Source: Desulfobacterales bacterium
GTDB lineage: Bacteria; Desulfobacterota; Desulfobacteria; Desulfobacterales; UBA11574
Reading direction: 5' to 3'
Assembly (NCBI GenBank): GCA_030601485.1
Contig: JAUVTO010000011.1
Coordinates: 1 to 21,404 of the forward strand
DNA length: 21,404 nucleotides
A program made the position numbers and the translations under genes. Under the pieces are notes generated by a model that was not told where the DNA came from, searched no databases, and was given only the letters and a program-made list of their open reading frames with translations. Shown here piece by piece: positions 1 to 7,498 of the stretch; position 1 is the stretch's first letter, and every line of letters begins with the position of its first letter.

Positions 1-1618
1 TATTGTTGTATTCATTATATAAAAATTCACTACCAGGGATTCCTTCAGGAGATACTAATACCAAATCACCCTTATAAATTTTTTCTGATTTTAAACATAA
101 ATGATCGTCCCAATTCCAGCATTTACCATCCGGATAAATAGTCGTATCTTTATTATATAATTTAATATGATCATCTACTAACTTATTAGAATTATATTTT
201 AGAACATTTACTTTATAATAAGAAAGGTAGTGAGCAATCCCTACAGAGGAATACCAAGAAGGAAAAAAAGTGTGTAAATTTATACTACCATTCTTATTGA
301 CGTAATCTTTTAAAAACAACACCGTTTCTTTCCAGGAATTACTTTTTTGCTTAGTAAGCAACAACCAATTATAATTTACATTAACAAAAACGAAAACTAT
401 GAGTAAAATTAATGCAACGAAAAAGGCTTTTAATTTTATTTTATCAAGATAAACAAGAAAATAAAAGATATATAAAACGGAAATGAAATCAGCAGGGGAG
501 TAATAGGATAAATCTGAATTAAGTAACCCAAGAAAGATATAACTCAAATAATATAAAAGGTTGCCAAAAGCCAAGCTGTCCCAAAAAGGGTTAAATCTAT
601 TTTTATTTCTAATCAAATAAATGGCTCTAAAAATAAAAACAACAATAAAAGAAATAAAAATAACGTCAGTGACAGCAATTTCTAAAAGAGATAAAAGATC
701 TTTTTTATGAGCATAAATATATCCTGGATCATAAAGCCAAGGCTTTAAAAAATAAAAATAAGAAAAAATGTACATCAGAGAACAAAAGGAAAGCCCAAAC
801 TCCAAGGGATATCTTTTAACAATAGATAGTGGTTTTATGAAAAAGTCTTTTAAGGAAAATTCTTTGTTAAAATAAAAATACAAGAGCCTGGTAAAAGAAA
901 AACCCAAAAATATAGTGAACGCAACTTCTTTAAAATATAAAGAAACGTTGGCAACAAACAAAGCATACCATAAGTAATTAGATCGATTGGTCTCAAAAAA
1001 TCGCTTGGAAAAGAAAACAAATGCGGCCAAAAGGAAAATAATATCTCTATCAGGATAAATAAGAGAATATTGCATATGAAAGATATTGGGAATGAACAGG
1101 ATAAAGGCAATCAAAAATAAACGTTGCCAGACTTTAAAAATATCAAACAGCTTATACAAAATAAAAATTAAAATAAGCGTCTGACAAAAAACAATCGCAT
1201 GCAACATGTACGCTCTATCAAAGACAGGAATAAGAAGGTTAAAATAAAAATTTCCCAACGGGAAAAATCTTCCTTCCCCAATCCAAATATTGGGTGCCCA
1301 AATATCACCCTCAAAAATAACATAAAATTGAATCAATTCATCAAAATGGTTAGAAAACTCTGAGTAAATTACATTAAAAAAAGCATATCCTGCTAAATAA
1401 AAACAAAATAAAGAAAAAGATATATAGGAAAGCTTTGTCTGGTCAAAGAAAGGATGTTTAATTAAGCTATTAAAATAAGACTTATCATAAGCATATAATT
1501 CTATAGCTTCTTCTTTGACCAAATATTTATAAATGAAGTAAAGCAGAACAGATAACATCATAAAATATTGATAAAAAATATTGGACAGCATAAATTTTAA
1601 AAAAATTAAGATTTGCAT
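1..1618 (-). CDS. Partial multi-pass membrane protein, possibly a GT-C-type glycosyltransferase
   Basis: An open frame runs without a stop from ATG at 1618 to the left edge (539 codons), so the C-terminus is missing. The start has a good ribosome site, GGAGGG, five bases upstream. The product is extremely rich in Phe, Tyr, Leu and Ile, with many hydrophobic segments (for example residues 5-30, 65-84, 140-158, 165-182, 190-204, 230-248, 316-336, 352-366, 376-392 and 396-415). A non-hydrophobic tail follows from about residue 425. After the second hydrophobic stretch comes an acidic loop with D105 and the motif GEGRFFPLGNF (114-124), in the place where GT-C enzymes carry catalytic acidic residues. 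The soluble tail fits the periplasmic domain of such enzymes. Base use is far more AT-rich than any neighbour, as is common for acquired surface-polysaccharide genes. The family is not firmly recognised. rlmN lies 59 bp upstream on the same strand, so co-transcription is possible. Confidence 0.7.
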   Translation of the reverse strand, partial: MQILIFLKFMLSNIFYQYFMMLSVLLYFIYKYLVKEEAIELYAYDKSYFNSLIKHPFFDQTKLSYISFSLFCFYLAGYAFFNVIYSEFSNHFDELIQFYVIFEGDIWAPNIWIGEGRFFPLGNFYFNLLIPVFDRAYMLHAIVFCQTLILIFILYKLFDIFKVWQRLFLIAFILFIPNIFHMQYSLIYPDRDIIFLLAAFVFFSKRFFETNRSNYLWYALFVANVSLYFKEVAFTIFLGFSFTRLLYFYFNKEFSLKDFFIKPLSIVKRYPLEFGLSFCSLMYIFSYFYFLKPWLYDPGYIYAHKKDLLSLLEIAVTDVIFISFIVVFIFRAIYLIRNKNRFNPFWDSLAFGNLLYYLSYIFLGLLNSDLSYYSPADFISVLYIFYFLVYLDKIKLKAFFVALILLIVFVFVNVNYNWLLLTKQKSNSWKETVLFLKDYVNKNGSINLHTFFPSWYSSVGIAHYLSYYKVNVLKYNSNKLVDDHIKLYNKDTTIYPDGKCWNWDDHLCLKSEKIYKGDLVLVSPEGIPGSEFLYNEYNN

Positions 1619-1677
1619 TTATCCCTCCAAATAGAAGAGTCTAACATAATGGGAATAAACGTAGGATTTAGGTCGTA

Positions 1678-2727
1678 TCAACCATCCGGCATCAAATTTG
1701 CGCTGAGCTGACCGCAGGCAGCGGAAATGTCCTGGCCCTTGCTGTGACGAATAATGGCCGTATAATTGTTTTTATTAAGGGTTTCTTTGAAGTTAAGTAT
1801 TGCGGATTCTTCAGGTCGGTTAAAGTCACTGCCTTCATATTCATTAAAGGGGATAAGATTTATTTTTGCACGTATCGGTCTCAACAACTTAACCAGACGT
1901 TTTGCATCTTTTATAGAATCGTTTACCCCTTTTATGAGAATATATTCGAAAGTAATTCTACGGCGGGACAGTAAAGGATATCCGGCACAGGCATCCAGCA
2001 GTTTTTCCAGAGGATATTTTCGGTTTATCGGCATCAGCATACTACGGGTCTTGTTATCCGTAGCGTTTAAGGATATTGCCAGATTAACCGTGGTATCACG
2101 GCCCAGGTCAGAAAGCTTCGGGACCAGTCCCGCTGTAGATACGGTCAGCCTGCGGCTAGAAAATCCAAGCCCGTAATTGCTGTCGGTAAGGGTATTAATG
2201 GCGCTAACCACGTTGCTGTAATTTGCCAGCGGTTCACCCATTCCCATGAGCACAATATTGGTAAGACGCTTTGAGCCGCCAAGACATTTTGAAACATCGC
2301 GCACCTGGGCAATAATTTCACCTCTTGTGAGATTTCGTACCAACCCGCCAAGGGCGGTGAGGCAAAATCTGCACCCCTGTGCGCAGCCCACCTGACTTGA
2401 TATGCAAAGCGTATAATGATCTTTTTCAGGAATCAGCACACTTTCAACATATTTTCCGTCGTTGAGTTTAAAAAGATATTTTTTGGAACCATCTTGTGAT
2501 GTTTCGATTCGGGTCTTTTCAAGTCGGGCAATAGAAAAATGGCGTGAAAGGAGCTTTCTGATTTGTTTGCCCACGTCGGTCATTATATCAAAAGTATCTG
2601 CCTGGCGAAGATAGATCCACTTCAGGATCTGAACGGCACGATAAGGCTCAAGCCCCTTGCTTTGGAGCCATAAAACAAGCTGGTCATTGGTGAGTTCTTT
2701 AATGTCAGTTTTTTTTGATCTTGACAT
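1678..2727 (-). CDS. rlmN: RlmN, dual-specificity 23S rRNA/tRNA adenine-C2 methyltransferase
   Basis: This radical-SAM enzyme methylates C2 of A2503 in 23S rRNA and of A37 in some tRNAs, using a methyl group first placed on its own cysteine. The 349-residue product has the full family layout: an N-terminal accessory domain (1-95), the 4Fe-4S motif CAQGCRFC with C115, C119 and C122, the SAM-binding GMGEPL (162-167), and the C-terminal DISAACGQL with the catalytic C338. Length and motifs are normal and it looks intact. ATG at 2727 has no strong ribosome site. The gene is divergent from ffh with 56 bp between the preferred start codons, so both promoters must be packed there or overlap the 5' ends of the genes. 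The AT-rich membrane protein gene follows 59 bp downstream on the same strand. Confidence 0.96.
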   Translation of the reverse strand: MSRSKKTDIKELTNDQLVLWLQSKGLEPYRAVQILKWIYLRQADTFDIMTDVGKQIRKLLSRHFSIARLEKTRIETSQDGSKKYLFKLNDGKYVESVLIPEKDHYTLCISSQVGCAQGCRFCLTALGGLVRNLTRGEIIAQVRDVSKCLGGSKRLTNIVLMGMGEPLANYSNVVSAINTLTDSNYGLGFSSRRLTVSTAGLVPKLSDLGRDTTVNLAISLNATDNKTRSMLMPINRKYPLEKLLDACAGYPLLSRRRITFEYILIKGVNDSIKDAKRLVKLLRPIRAKINLIPFNEYEGSDFNRPEESAILNFKETLNKNNYTAIIRHSKGQDISAACGQLSANLMPDG

Positions 2728-2783
2728 AATGTTATTTTACTATTATTTCTGAAGATTTCAATAAAAACTTCATGGGTGTTTTT

Positions 2784-4115
2784 ATGTTTGACAATCTCAG
2801 CGACCGGCTCAATGCCGTATTTAAAAAGCTCAAGGGACACGGCAAATTAACGGAAAAAAATATCGAGGAGGGATTGAAAGAAGTCAGGATGGCTCTCCTT
2901 GAGGCCGATGTTCATTATAAAGTCGTAAAAAAATTTATTGCTGATATCAAGGAACGGGCCCTGGGTCAGGAAGTTATGGAAAGCCTGACGCCCGGCCAGC
3001 AGGTTATAAAAATAGTCGACCAAGAACTCACGAAACTGATGGGTGGCCGTCTCGAGGATTTGAACCTTTCGGGCTCTCATCCGGTATCCATAATGCTGGT
3101 GGGTCTGCAAGGGTCCGGCAAAACCACAACCGCCGGCAAACTTGCCGTTTATTTGAGAAAACAGGGCAGAAAACCTTACCTTGTTCCGGCGGATATTTAT
3201 CGTCCTGCTGCTATTAACCAGCTAACTAAGCTGGGTGACCAGTTAGGCGTTCCGGTATTTCCGTCCACCCCGGAAATTAATCCGGTTAAGATCTGCCGGG
3301 AAGCAAGAACAACAGCACATAGGGAACTGTGTGATACGCTGCTTATAGACACCGCAGGGCGTTTACATATAGACGAAGAGTTAATGACCGAGCTTCGCCG
3401 TATCAAGGATGCGGTAAAGCCGTCTGATATTCTTCTCGTGGCGGATGCCATGACAGGACAGGACGCTGTCAATATCGCCGAATCATTCAATAATACCCTT
3501 GATATTGGCGGCGTTATTCTCACAAAAATGGATGGTGATGCTCGCGGCGGAGCAGCCTTATCGATAAAATCGATAACGAGTAAACCCATAAAATTTATTG
3601 GTGTGGGTGAAAAACTGAGCGACCTGGAGCCTTTTCACCCTGAAAGGATGTCCTCAAGGATACTCGGAATGGGTGATGTCCTTACCATGATCGAAAAGGT
3701 ACAGGCAGTAGTTGACGAAAAGGAAGCTGCCACGCTTGAAAAAAGGCTAAGAAAAAATGAATTTACTTTAGAAGACTTTCGTGATCAAATGGTTCAGATA
3801 AGGAAAATGGGCTCTATATCTGAACTGATCAATATGATTCCCGGTATGGGTAAAATTAAACAGCTGAAAAATTTAGAGGTTAACGAAAATGAATTTATTA
3901 AAATAGAAGCGATAATAAATTCCATGACTCCCCAGGAACGACATCTGCACACCTTAATAAAAGGGGGTCGTCGCAAAAGGATTGCCAAAGGAAGCGGAAC
4001 CAGTGTACAGGATATAAACAATTTGCTTAAAAATTATACTCAGGTTGTAAAAATGATGAAAAAAATAAACAAGGGCGGAATGCGAGGATTCGGCCGGGGC
4101 ATGCTGCCCTTTTGA
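2784..4115 (+). CDS. ffh: Ffh, signal recognition particle GTPase (SRP54)
   Basis: Ffh binds 4.5S RNA and signal peptides emerging from the ribosome and delivers nascent chains to FtsY at the membrane. I chose ATG 2784 (MFDNLSDRLN, the usual family N-terminus), preceded by GGGTG. An in-frame ATG at 2772 would add four residues. Numbered from 2784, the protein shows the N domain (1-95), the G1 loop GLQGSGKTTT (107-116), the DTAGR G3 motif (189-193), TKMDGDARGG (247-256), and a methionine-rich M domain from about 325 with MGSISELINMIPGMGK. At 443 residues it is full length. It opens a plus-strand cluster with rpsP 12 bp downstream, a frequent ffh-rpsP linkage. The 4.5S RNA gene was not seen in this window. 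Confidence 0.97.
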   Translation: MFDNLSDRLNAVFKKLKGHGKLTEKNIEEGLKEVRMALLEADVHYKVVKKFIADIKERALGQEVMESLTPGQQVIKIVDQELTKLMGGRLEDLNLSGSHPVSIMLVGLQGSGKTTTAGKLAVYLRKQGRKPYLVPADIYRPAAINQLTKLGDQLGVPVFPSTPEINPVKICREARTTAHRELCDTLLIDTAGRLHIDEELMTELRRIKDAVKPSDILLVADAMTGQDAVNIAESFNNTLDIGGVILTKMDGDARGGAALSIKSITSKPIKFIGVGEKLSDLEPFHPERMSSRILGMGDVLTMIEKVQAVVDEKEAATLEKRLRKNEFTLEDFRDQMVQIRKMGSISELINMIPGMGKIKQLKNLEVNENEFIKIEAIINSMTPQERHLHTLIKGGRRKRIAKGSGTSVQDINNLLKNYTQVVKMMKKINKGGMRGFGRGMLPF

Positions 4116-4127
4116 AGGAGATCTAAT

Positions 4128-4382
4128 ATGTCAGTTAAAATCAGATTGGCCAGACATGGAGCAAAGAAGAAACCCTTTTATCGAATTGTTATTGCTGATA
4201 ATGAATCGCCTCGGGACGGTAGATTCCTTGAAAATGTAGGCACATACAATCCATTGGTAGATCCTGCAAAGGTGTCTCTGAAGCAAGAGCGGGTTAAGTA
4301 CTGGATCGATCAGGGGGCAATCCCTACAGACACTGTTAAAAGTCTTTTGAAAAAAGAAGGCTTTTTTACTAATCTCACATAG
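4128..4382 (+). CDS. rpsP: 30S ribosomal protein bS16
   Basis: bS16 is a primary-to-secondary binder of 16S rRNA needed for 30S assembly. The 84-residue product begins MSVKIRLARHGAKKKPFYRI, the conserved bS16 N-terminus, and continues with the RFLENVGTYNP motif. AAGGAGA lies seven bases before the ATG, the strongest ribosome site in this cluster and fitting for a highly expressed ribosomal protein. It lies 12 bp after ffh and 46 bp before khpA, on the same strand, in the standard rpsP-khpA-rimM-trmD order. The 46-bp gap shows no hairpin that I can recognise. Confidence 0.97.
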   Translation: MSVKIRLARHGAKKKPFYRIVIADNESPRDGRFLENVGTYNPLVDPAKVSLKQERVKYWIDQGAIPTDTVKSLLKKEGFFTNLT

Positions 4383-4428
4383 TATATTTACCCCCCAATT
4401 CTCAACAGCCAACAAAGGAGATTGAGCT

Positions 4429-4659
4429 ATGAAAGAGCTGATCGACTACATTGCCAAGGCGCTGGTTGATAATCCGGAACAGGTTGAGGTCTCTGAGGTA
4501 GAGGGTAACCGAACTTCGGTATTAGAGCTTAAAGTGGCAAAAGAGGATCTGGGAAAGGTTATCGGAAAGCAGGGTCGAACCGCGCGGGCCATGCGTACCA
4601 TATTGAGTGCTGCTTCTGCTAAATTAAAAAAGCGGTCGGTCCTTGAGATTTTAGAATAG
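4429..4659 (+). CDS. khpA: KhpA, single KH-domain RNA-binding protein
   Basis: KhpA is a small RNA chaperone made of one KH domain; in Gram-positive bacteria it pairs with KhpB, and in many phyla it sits between rpsP and rimM. The 76-residue product has the KH signature GKQGR (46-50), the GxxG loop that contacts single-stranded RNA, followed by the helix with TARAMRTIL. AAAGGAG lies eight bases upstream of ATG. It ends four bases before the rimM GTG, so the two are probably translationally coupled. The function is assigned from domain and position. Its RNA targets in this lineage cannot be told from sequence. Confidence 0.93.
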   Translation: MKELIDYIAKALVDNPEQVEVSEVEGNRTSVLELKVAKEDLGKVIGKQGRTARAMRTILSAASAKLKKRSVLEILE

Positions 4660-4663
4660 CATC

Positions 4664-5185
4664 GTGGAGAAAAATGGGTTTGTCCCTATTGGAAAGATCA
4701 TTGGCGCCCATGGTGTAAAAGGAAACATTAAGGTCTATTCCTACGCTGAATCCTTGTCTGTTTTCAAGCCTGGCAGTTTGATCCTTTTAATCAATCCCAA
4801 AGGATTTGAAAAAAACTATAAAATAAAATGGGTTAAACCTCACGGCCGGATCGTTCTTTTATCGCTGAAAGGTATAGAAAACAAAAATTTGGTTGAAACC
4901 CTTATCGGTTCAGTGTTTTTTATTGAAAGGGCAACTCTTCCTGAACTCAAAGACGGATCATACTACTGGCTTGATATTATCGGACTTTCAGTTTTCACAA
5001 CCGATGATGAGTATATAGGTCTCGTTGAATCGATAATTCCCACGGGAAGCAACGACGTCTTTGTTGTAAGAAACCCGAATACAGTTCATGATAATGAAAC
5101 ACTGATCCCTGCGCTTGGGTCGGTGATTTTAGAAATCGATCTTAAGCTTAAAACAATGCGGGTGAATTTACCGGAAGGATTATGA
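4664..5185 (+). CDS. rimM: RimM, 16S rRNA processing / 30S maturation factor
   Basis: RimM binds ribosomal protein uS19 and assists maturation of the 30S head. The 173-residue protein has the N-terminal RimM barrel beginning PIGKIIGAHGVKGNIKV (residues 8-24) and a C-terminal PRC-barrel with YYWLDIIGLSVF and DVFVV. The start is GTG at 4664, the only sensible start because in-frame ATGs are absent nearby. No clear ribosome site precedes it, so initiation probably depends on coupling to khpA, which ends four bases earlier. The stop TGA at 5183-5185 overlaps a possible trmD ATG at 5182. The order rpsP-khpA-rimM-trmD is classical. Confidence 0.95.
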   Translation: MEKNGFVPIGKIIGAHGVKGNIKVYSYAESLSVFKPGSLILLINPKGFEKNYKIKWVKPHGRIVLLSLKGIENKNLVETLIGSVFFIERATLPELKDGSYYWLDIIGLSVFTTDDEYIGLVESIIPTGSNDVFVVRNPNTVHDNETLIPALGSVILEIDLKLKTMRVNLPEGL

Positions 5186-5196
5186 AGGGTAACCGT

Positions 5197-5985
5197 ATGA
5201 ATTTCATAGTCCTGACTATTTTCCCGGAAATGTTTAATCCTTTTTGGGAACATGGGATTATTAAACGGGCCATAGATCGAAACAAGATTTTGGCATCGGC
5301 CGTCAATATCAGAGATTTTGCACAAGGGAGACACCGTACGACCGATGACAGGCCGTACGGAGGGGGCTGTGGAATGATTATGAAGCCAGAACCGCTGGCC
5401 GGTGCTATCCGGACTGCCACAAAGAAAGCCCCTTTGGCCAAAAGGATTCTGCTGACACCTCAAGGGCGGCGTTTTGATCAGGGCGTGGCCCGGGAATTCG
5501 CATCATTGGATGGAATTATTTTTGTTTGCGGCCGTTACGAGGGTGTGGATGAACGTATTTGCCACAATTTGATCGATGATGAGATTTCCATCGGTGATTA
5601 TGTCCTGACCGGGGGTGAACTGGCAGCCATGGTTATCATCGATGCAGTAACCAGACTGATCCCCGGCGTGCTCGGCGGCAAGGACTCTGCGGAAAAAGAT
5701 TCTTTTTCAGGAAGTGTTTTAAAATATGCTCAATATACGAGGCCCAGGACATTTGAAGGTGTCGATGTTCCGGAAGTTCTGTTGTCGGGCAATCATAAAA
5801 AAATTGAAGAAGCAAGGCTTGAATCATCGCTCATACGAACCTTTTTGAAAAAGCAAGATTTGCTTGAAAACAGATCCTTGAGCGCAGAGGAGATAAAAAT
5901 TCTGAAAAAATGGTGCCGCGATATTGAAAAAATCATACATGACCAATCTATACGTGGCCCTGACGCATTATCCGGTGATCAATAA
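5197..5985 (+). CDS. trmD: TrmD, tRNA (guanine-37-N1)-methyltransferase
   Basis: TrmD makes m1G37 in tRNAs that read CNN and some GNN codons, preventing +1 frameshifts. I chose ATG 5197 (MNFIVLTIFPEMF, the family N-terminus), which has AAGGG seven bases upstream. ATG 5182, overlapping the rimM stop, would add MKGNR and is the alternative. Numbered from 5197, the 262-residue protein shows GGGCGMIMKPEPL (55-67), GRYEGVDER (112-120), and the SPOUT knot SIGDYVLTGGELAAM (131-145). These are followed by D168 in the KDSF loop, matching the likely catalytic aspartate, and by the conserved PEVLLSGNH (192-200). It is intact. The last 47 bases overlap the next gene in another frame. Confidence 0.97.
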   Translation: MNFIVLTIFPEMFNPFWEHGIIKRAIDRNKILASAVNIRDFAQGRHRTTDDRPYGGGCGMIMKPEPLAGAIRTATKKAPLAKRILLTPQGRRFDQGVAREFASLDGIIFVCGRYEGVDERICHNLIDDEISIGDYVLTGGELAAMVIIDAVTRLIPGVLGGKDSAEKDSFSGSVLKYAQYTRPRTFEGVDVPEVLLSGNHKKIEEARLESSLIRTFLKKQDLLENRSLSAEEIKILKKWCRDIEKIIHDQSIRGPDALSGDQ

Positions 5986-6499
5986 GAACGGTGATATTAT
6001 AACATCCGCCGTAACCAATCTCGACCTGCACGATATATCAAGGGCTGCAAAAACATACGGGGTACGATCCTTTTATGTGGCGACGCCCCTTGAGGATCAG
6101 AAAGCACTGGTTAAAAAAATTGTTTCGCACTGGGTAGAAGGAACAGGATCAAAATATAATCCAAAGCGTCGAGAAGCCCTGGAGCTGATTATAATAAAAA
6201 ACTCGATAGATGATGTAAAATACCATATCCGTGAAAACCATGGAGATTCTCCGAAAACGGTGGTTACCAGCGCCCGTCACAGTCCGGGCAACTTAAGCTT
6301 CAGGAAGTTTCGGGAAATGCTGCAAGATGGTAACCTTTACCTGTTGATATTTGGCACCGCCTGGGGATTGCCGGAAAATTTTATCGCAGGGGCAGATTAC
6401 ACACTGAATCCGGTTATTGGCAATACAGATTACAACCACCTTTCCGTCCGGTCTGCCGCTGCCATTATTCTGGACAGGCTGTTTGGAAGAAACCAATAA
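5939..6499 (+). CDS. TrmD-associated SPOUT RNA methyltransferase (Tm1570-like, Pfam RNA_Me_trans type)
   Basis: The 186-residue protein starts at ATG 5939 (MTNLYVALTHYPVINKNGD, the form typical of this family). A TTG at 5924 could add five residues. Either way it overlaps the 3' end of trmD in a different frame, implying coupled translation. C-terminal signs of a SPOUT knot are FGTAWGLP (138-145) and NHLSVRSAAAIILDR (166-180), which resembles the NLSVS-type SAM-binding segment of SPOUT enzymes. Homologues such as Thermotoga Tm1570 are linked or fused to TrmD, and I recall the RNA substrate being undetermined. The assignment to RNA methylation is from fold and context, not from a known target. 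It ends the gene run; rplS begins 335 bp further on. Confidence 0.85.
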   Translation: MTNLYVALTHYPVINKNGDIITSAVTNLDLHDISRAAKTYGVRSFYVATPLEDQKALVKKIVSHWVEGTGSKYNPKRREALELIIIKNSIDDVKYHIRENHGDSPKTVVTSARHSPGNLSFRKFREMLQDGNLYLLIFGTAWGLPENFIAGADYTLNPVIGNTDYNHLSVRSAAAIILDRLFGRNQ

Positions 6500-6560
6500 A
6501 ATTGTGAAGTCATTTTTTAAAACATTCTGATTAAAGCGGGACTTAAAAAAAAAGAAAAAC

Positions 6561-6591
6561 CCTATACAATCAAGTCAAAATACTGTATAGG
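6561..6591. repeat. 8-bp inverted repeat downstream of the SPOUT methylase gene
   Basis: CCTATACA (6561-6568) and TGTATAGG (6584-6591) form a perfect 8-bp stem around a 15-base loop. It is preceded by an A-rich run and followed by CGCTTCTTT rather than a clean T tract. It could be a weak terminator of the ffh-to-methylase operon or a protein-binding palindrome. The sequence does not decide which. Confidence 0.45.
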
Positions 6592-6608
6592 CGCTTCTTT
6601 AAATTGTT

Positions 6609-6637
6609 TTGACAATCTTTTTTGTCCATTTTAGGTT
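6609..6637 (+). promoter_or_regulatory. Candidate sigma-70 promoter for rplS
   Basis: A perfect -35 hexamer TTGACA (6609-6614) is followed after exactly 17 bases by TAGGTT (6632-6637), which matches only three of six -10 positions. The -10 sits in a small palindrome, AGGTTAAACCT (6633-6643), that could be an operator. If active, it gives rplS a leader of about 190 bases that includes the 125-bp palindrome. Confidence 0.4.
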
Positions 6638-6678
6638 AAACCTGAATTTATTAAAATCGTTAGATTAATTCAAAATCC

Positions 6679-6803
6679 GACGGCAAAGTAAAAAGGTCCA
6701 AGTTCAAGGCGCGCAAATCCTGAGGAATGAGGCGTACTTATAGTACGCTGCAATGACGAAGGATGCAGCGCAACGCAGAAGTTGGACTTTTTACAAAGCC
6801 GTC
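6679..6803. repeat. 125-bp imperfect palindromic element in the rplS leader
   Basis: The element is bounded by GACGGC (6679-6684) and GCCGTC (6798-6803). Inside these come GTAAAAAGGTCCAA on the left and TTGGACTTTTTAC on the right. The exact centre is a 17-bp palindrome, GCGTACT-TAT-AGTACGC (6732-6748). The arms between are mostly complementary with bulges, and CAAAAT (6671-6676) with ATTTTG (6805-6810) extends the symmetry. It contains no protein-coding frame of note. Its size and structure suit a non-autonomous REP/MITE-type element able to form a long hairpin. I recall similar elements in Desulfobacterales genomes, but copy number cannot be judged from one window. It ends 21 bases before the rplS ribosome site. 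The rest of 6500-6834 holds only the short inverted repeat and the candidate promoter listed separately. Confidence 0.8.
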
Positions 6804-6834
6804 AATTTTGGCTTGTCCAAGATAGGTGGTTATT

Positions 6835-7182
6835 ATGGAAATAATAAGACAGTTAGAAAGAGAGATGATGCGGCTGGATATTCCTTCTTTTGCCGCCGGC
6901 GATACCGTCAAAGTTAACGTTAAAATAAAGGAAGGCGAAAAAGAGCGTATTCAGGCGTTTCAGGGCGTAGTAATCAGCAAACGTGGAAGCGGGACCGGCG
7001 TTACGTTTACTGTCAGGAAGGTTTCGTACGGGATAGGGGTTGAGCGTATCTTTCCGCTACATTCTCCTAACATCGATAAAATTGAAGTGATTACTCGCGG
7101 GAGGGTACGTCGTTCAAAAATCTATTACCTGCGCAAGCTAAGGGGCAAAGCAGCAAGGATAAAAGAACGTCGCATAAACTAG
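6835..7182 (+). CDS. rplS: 50S ribosomal protein bL19
   Basis: bL19 sits at the 30S-50S interface of the large subunit. The 115-residue product starts MEIIRQLEREMMRLDIPSFA and contains FQGVVISKRGSGTGVTFTVRK and a basic C-terminus, the complete bL19 pattern. I chose ATG 6835 because AGGTGG (6824-6829) is a well-placed ribosome site five bases upstream. A GTG at 6826 in the same frame is part of that site and not a likely start. rplS normally follows trmD directly. Here 335 bp lie between the preceding methylase gene and rplS, with a candidate promoter and a palindromic repeat, so its expression may be partly uncoupled from the cluster. Confidence 0.97.
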   Translation: MEIIRQLEREMMRLDIPSFAAGDTVKVNVKIKEGEKERIQAFQGVVISKRGSGTGVTFTVRKVSYGIGVERIFPLHSPNIDKIEVITRGRVRRSKIYYLRKLRGKAARIKERRIN

Positions 7183-7201
7183 TAGCTTAATACATATATT
7201 C

Positions 7202-7223
7202 ATAAATACGGTAACGTATTTAT
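7202..7223. terminator. Perfect 9-bp hairpin after rplS, possible terminator
   Basis: ATAAATACG (7202-7210), loop GTAA, then CGTATTTAT (7215-7223) form a perfect stem 19 bases after the rplS stop. The stem is AT-rich and the following AACTTGGTTTATT is only moderately T-rich. It is therefore a weak intrinsic terminator at best. Confidence 0.4.
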
Positions 7224-7262
7224 AACTTGGTTTATTCATTCTATGTGTGCAAAAGTGTAAAA

Positions 7263-7366
7263 TGCCTAAAGTGAACTAAAGTGCCTAAAGTTAAGGTATT
7301 CTATTAATTTTAATTATAATTGTTCGCGCTGAAAGCGCGTTCCTCAACTTTAGCTCACTTTAGGCA
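7263..7366. repeat. Inverted-repeat element with phased CTAAAGT boxes
   Basis: A 20-base left arm (7263-7282, TGCCTAAAGTGAACTAAAGT) pairs with a right arm (7347-7366) with one mismatch. Within it CTAAAGT occurs at 7266, 7276 and 7285, and its complement ACTTTAG at 7347 and 7357, at steps of 9-10 bases. The 55-65 bp between the arms hold an AT-rich stretch and a perfect GC-rich hairpin, CGCGCT-GAA-AGCGCG (7325-7339). ACTTCAA is tandemly repeated just outside (from 7366). The block fills the middle of the 316-bp non-coding space between rplS and the channel gene. It may be a mobile intergenic repeat, a terminator or a protein-binding array. Nothing else recognisable lies in 7367-7498. Confidence 0.7.
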
Positions 7367-7498
7367 CTTCAAACTTCAAACTTTTAGAATTCAACTTATA
7401 CGGGCTAGTTGTCTTAACAAAAATACGTAATCGAATTTACGAATTAGAGCACTAAGGAACTAACCAGGTTTCCAGATGGGGAAAAGCTATGTGGCTAA

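Noticed and set aside
850..1110. 86-residue minus-strand frame with hydrophobic product
   Set aside because: It lies in a different frame inside the 539-codon membrane protein gene, which has a good ribosome site and is open throughout. The short frame is a shadow.
1766..2176. 136-residue plus-strand frame antisense to rlmN
   Set aside because: It lies wholly within the well-supported rlmN gene and its product resembles no family I know.
7202..7366. CRISPR-like array suggested by repeated CTAAAGT motifs
   Set aside because: The boxes are only seven bases long, spaced 9-10 bp and in both orientations, with no spacers of constant length and no cas genes.
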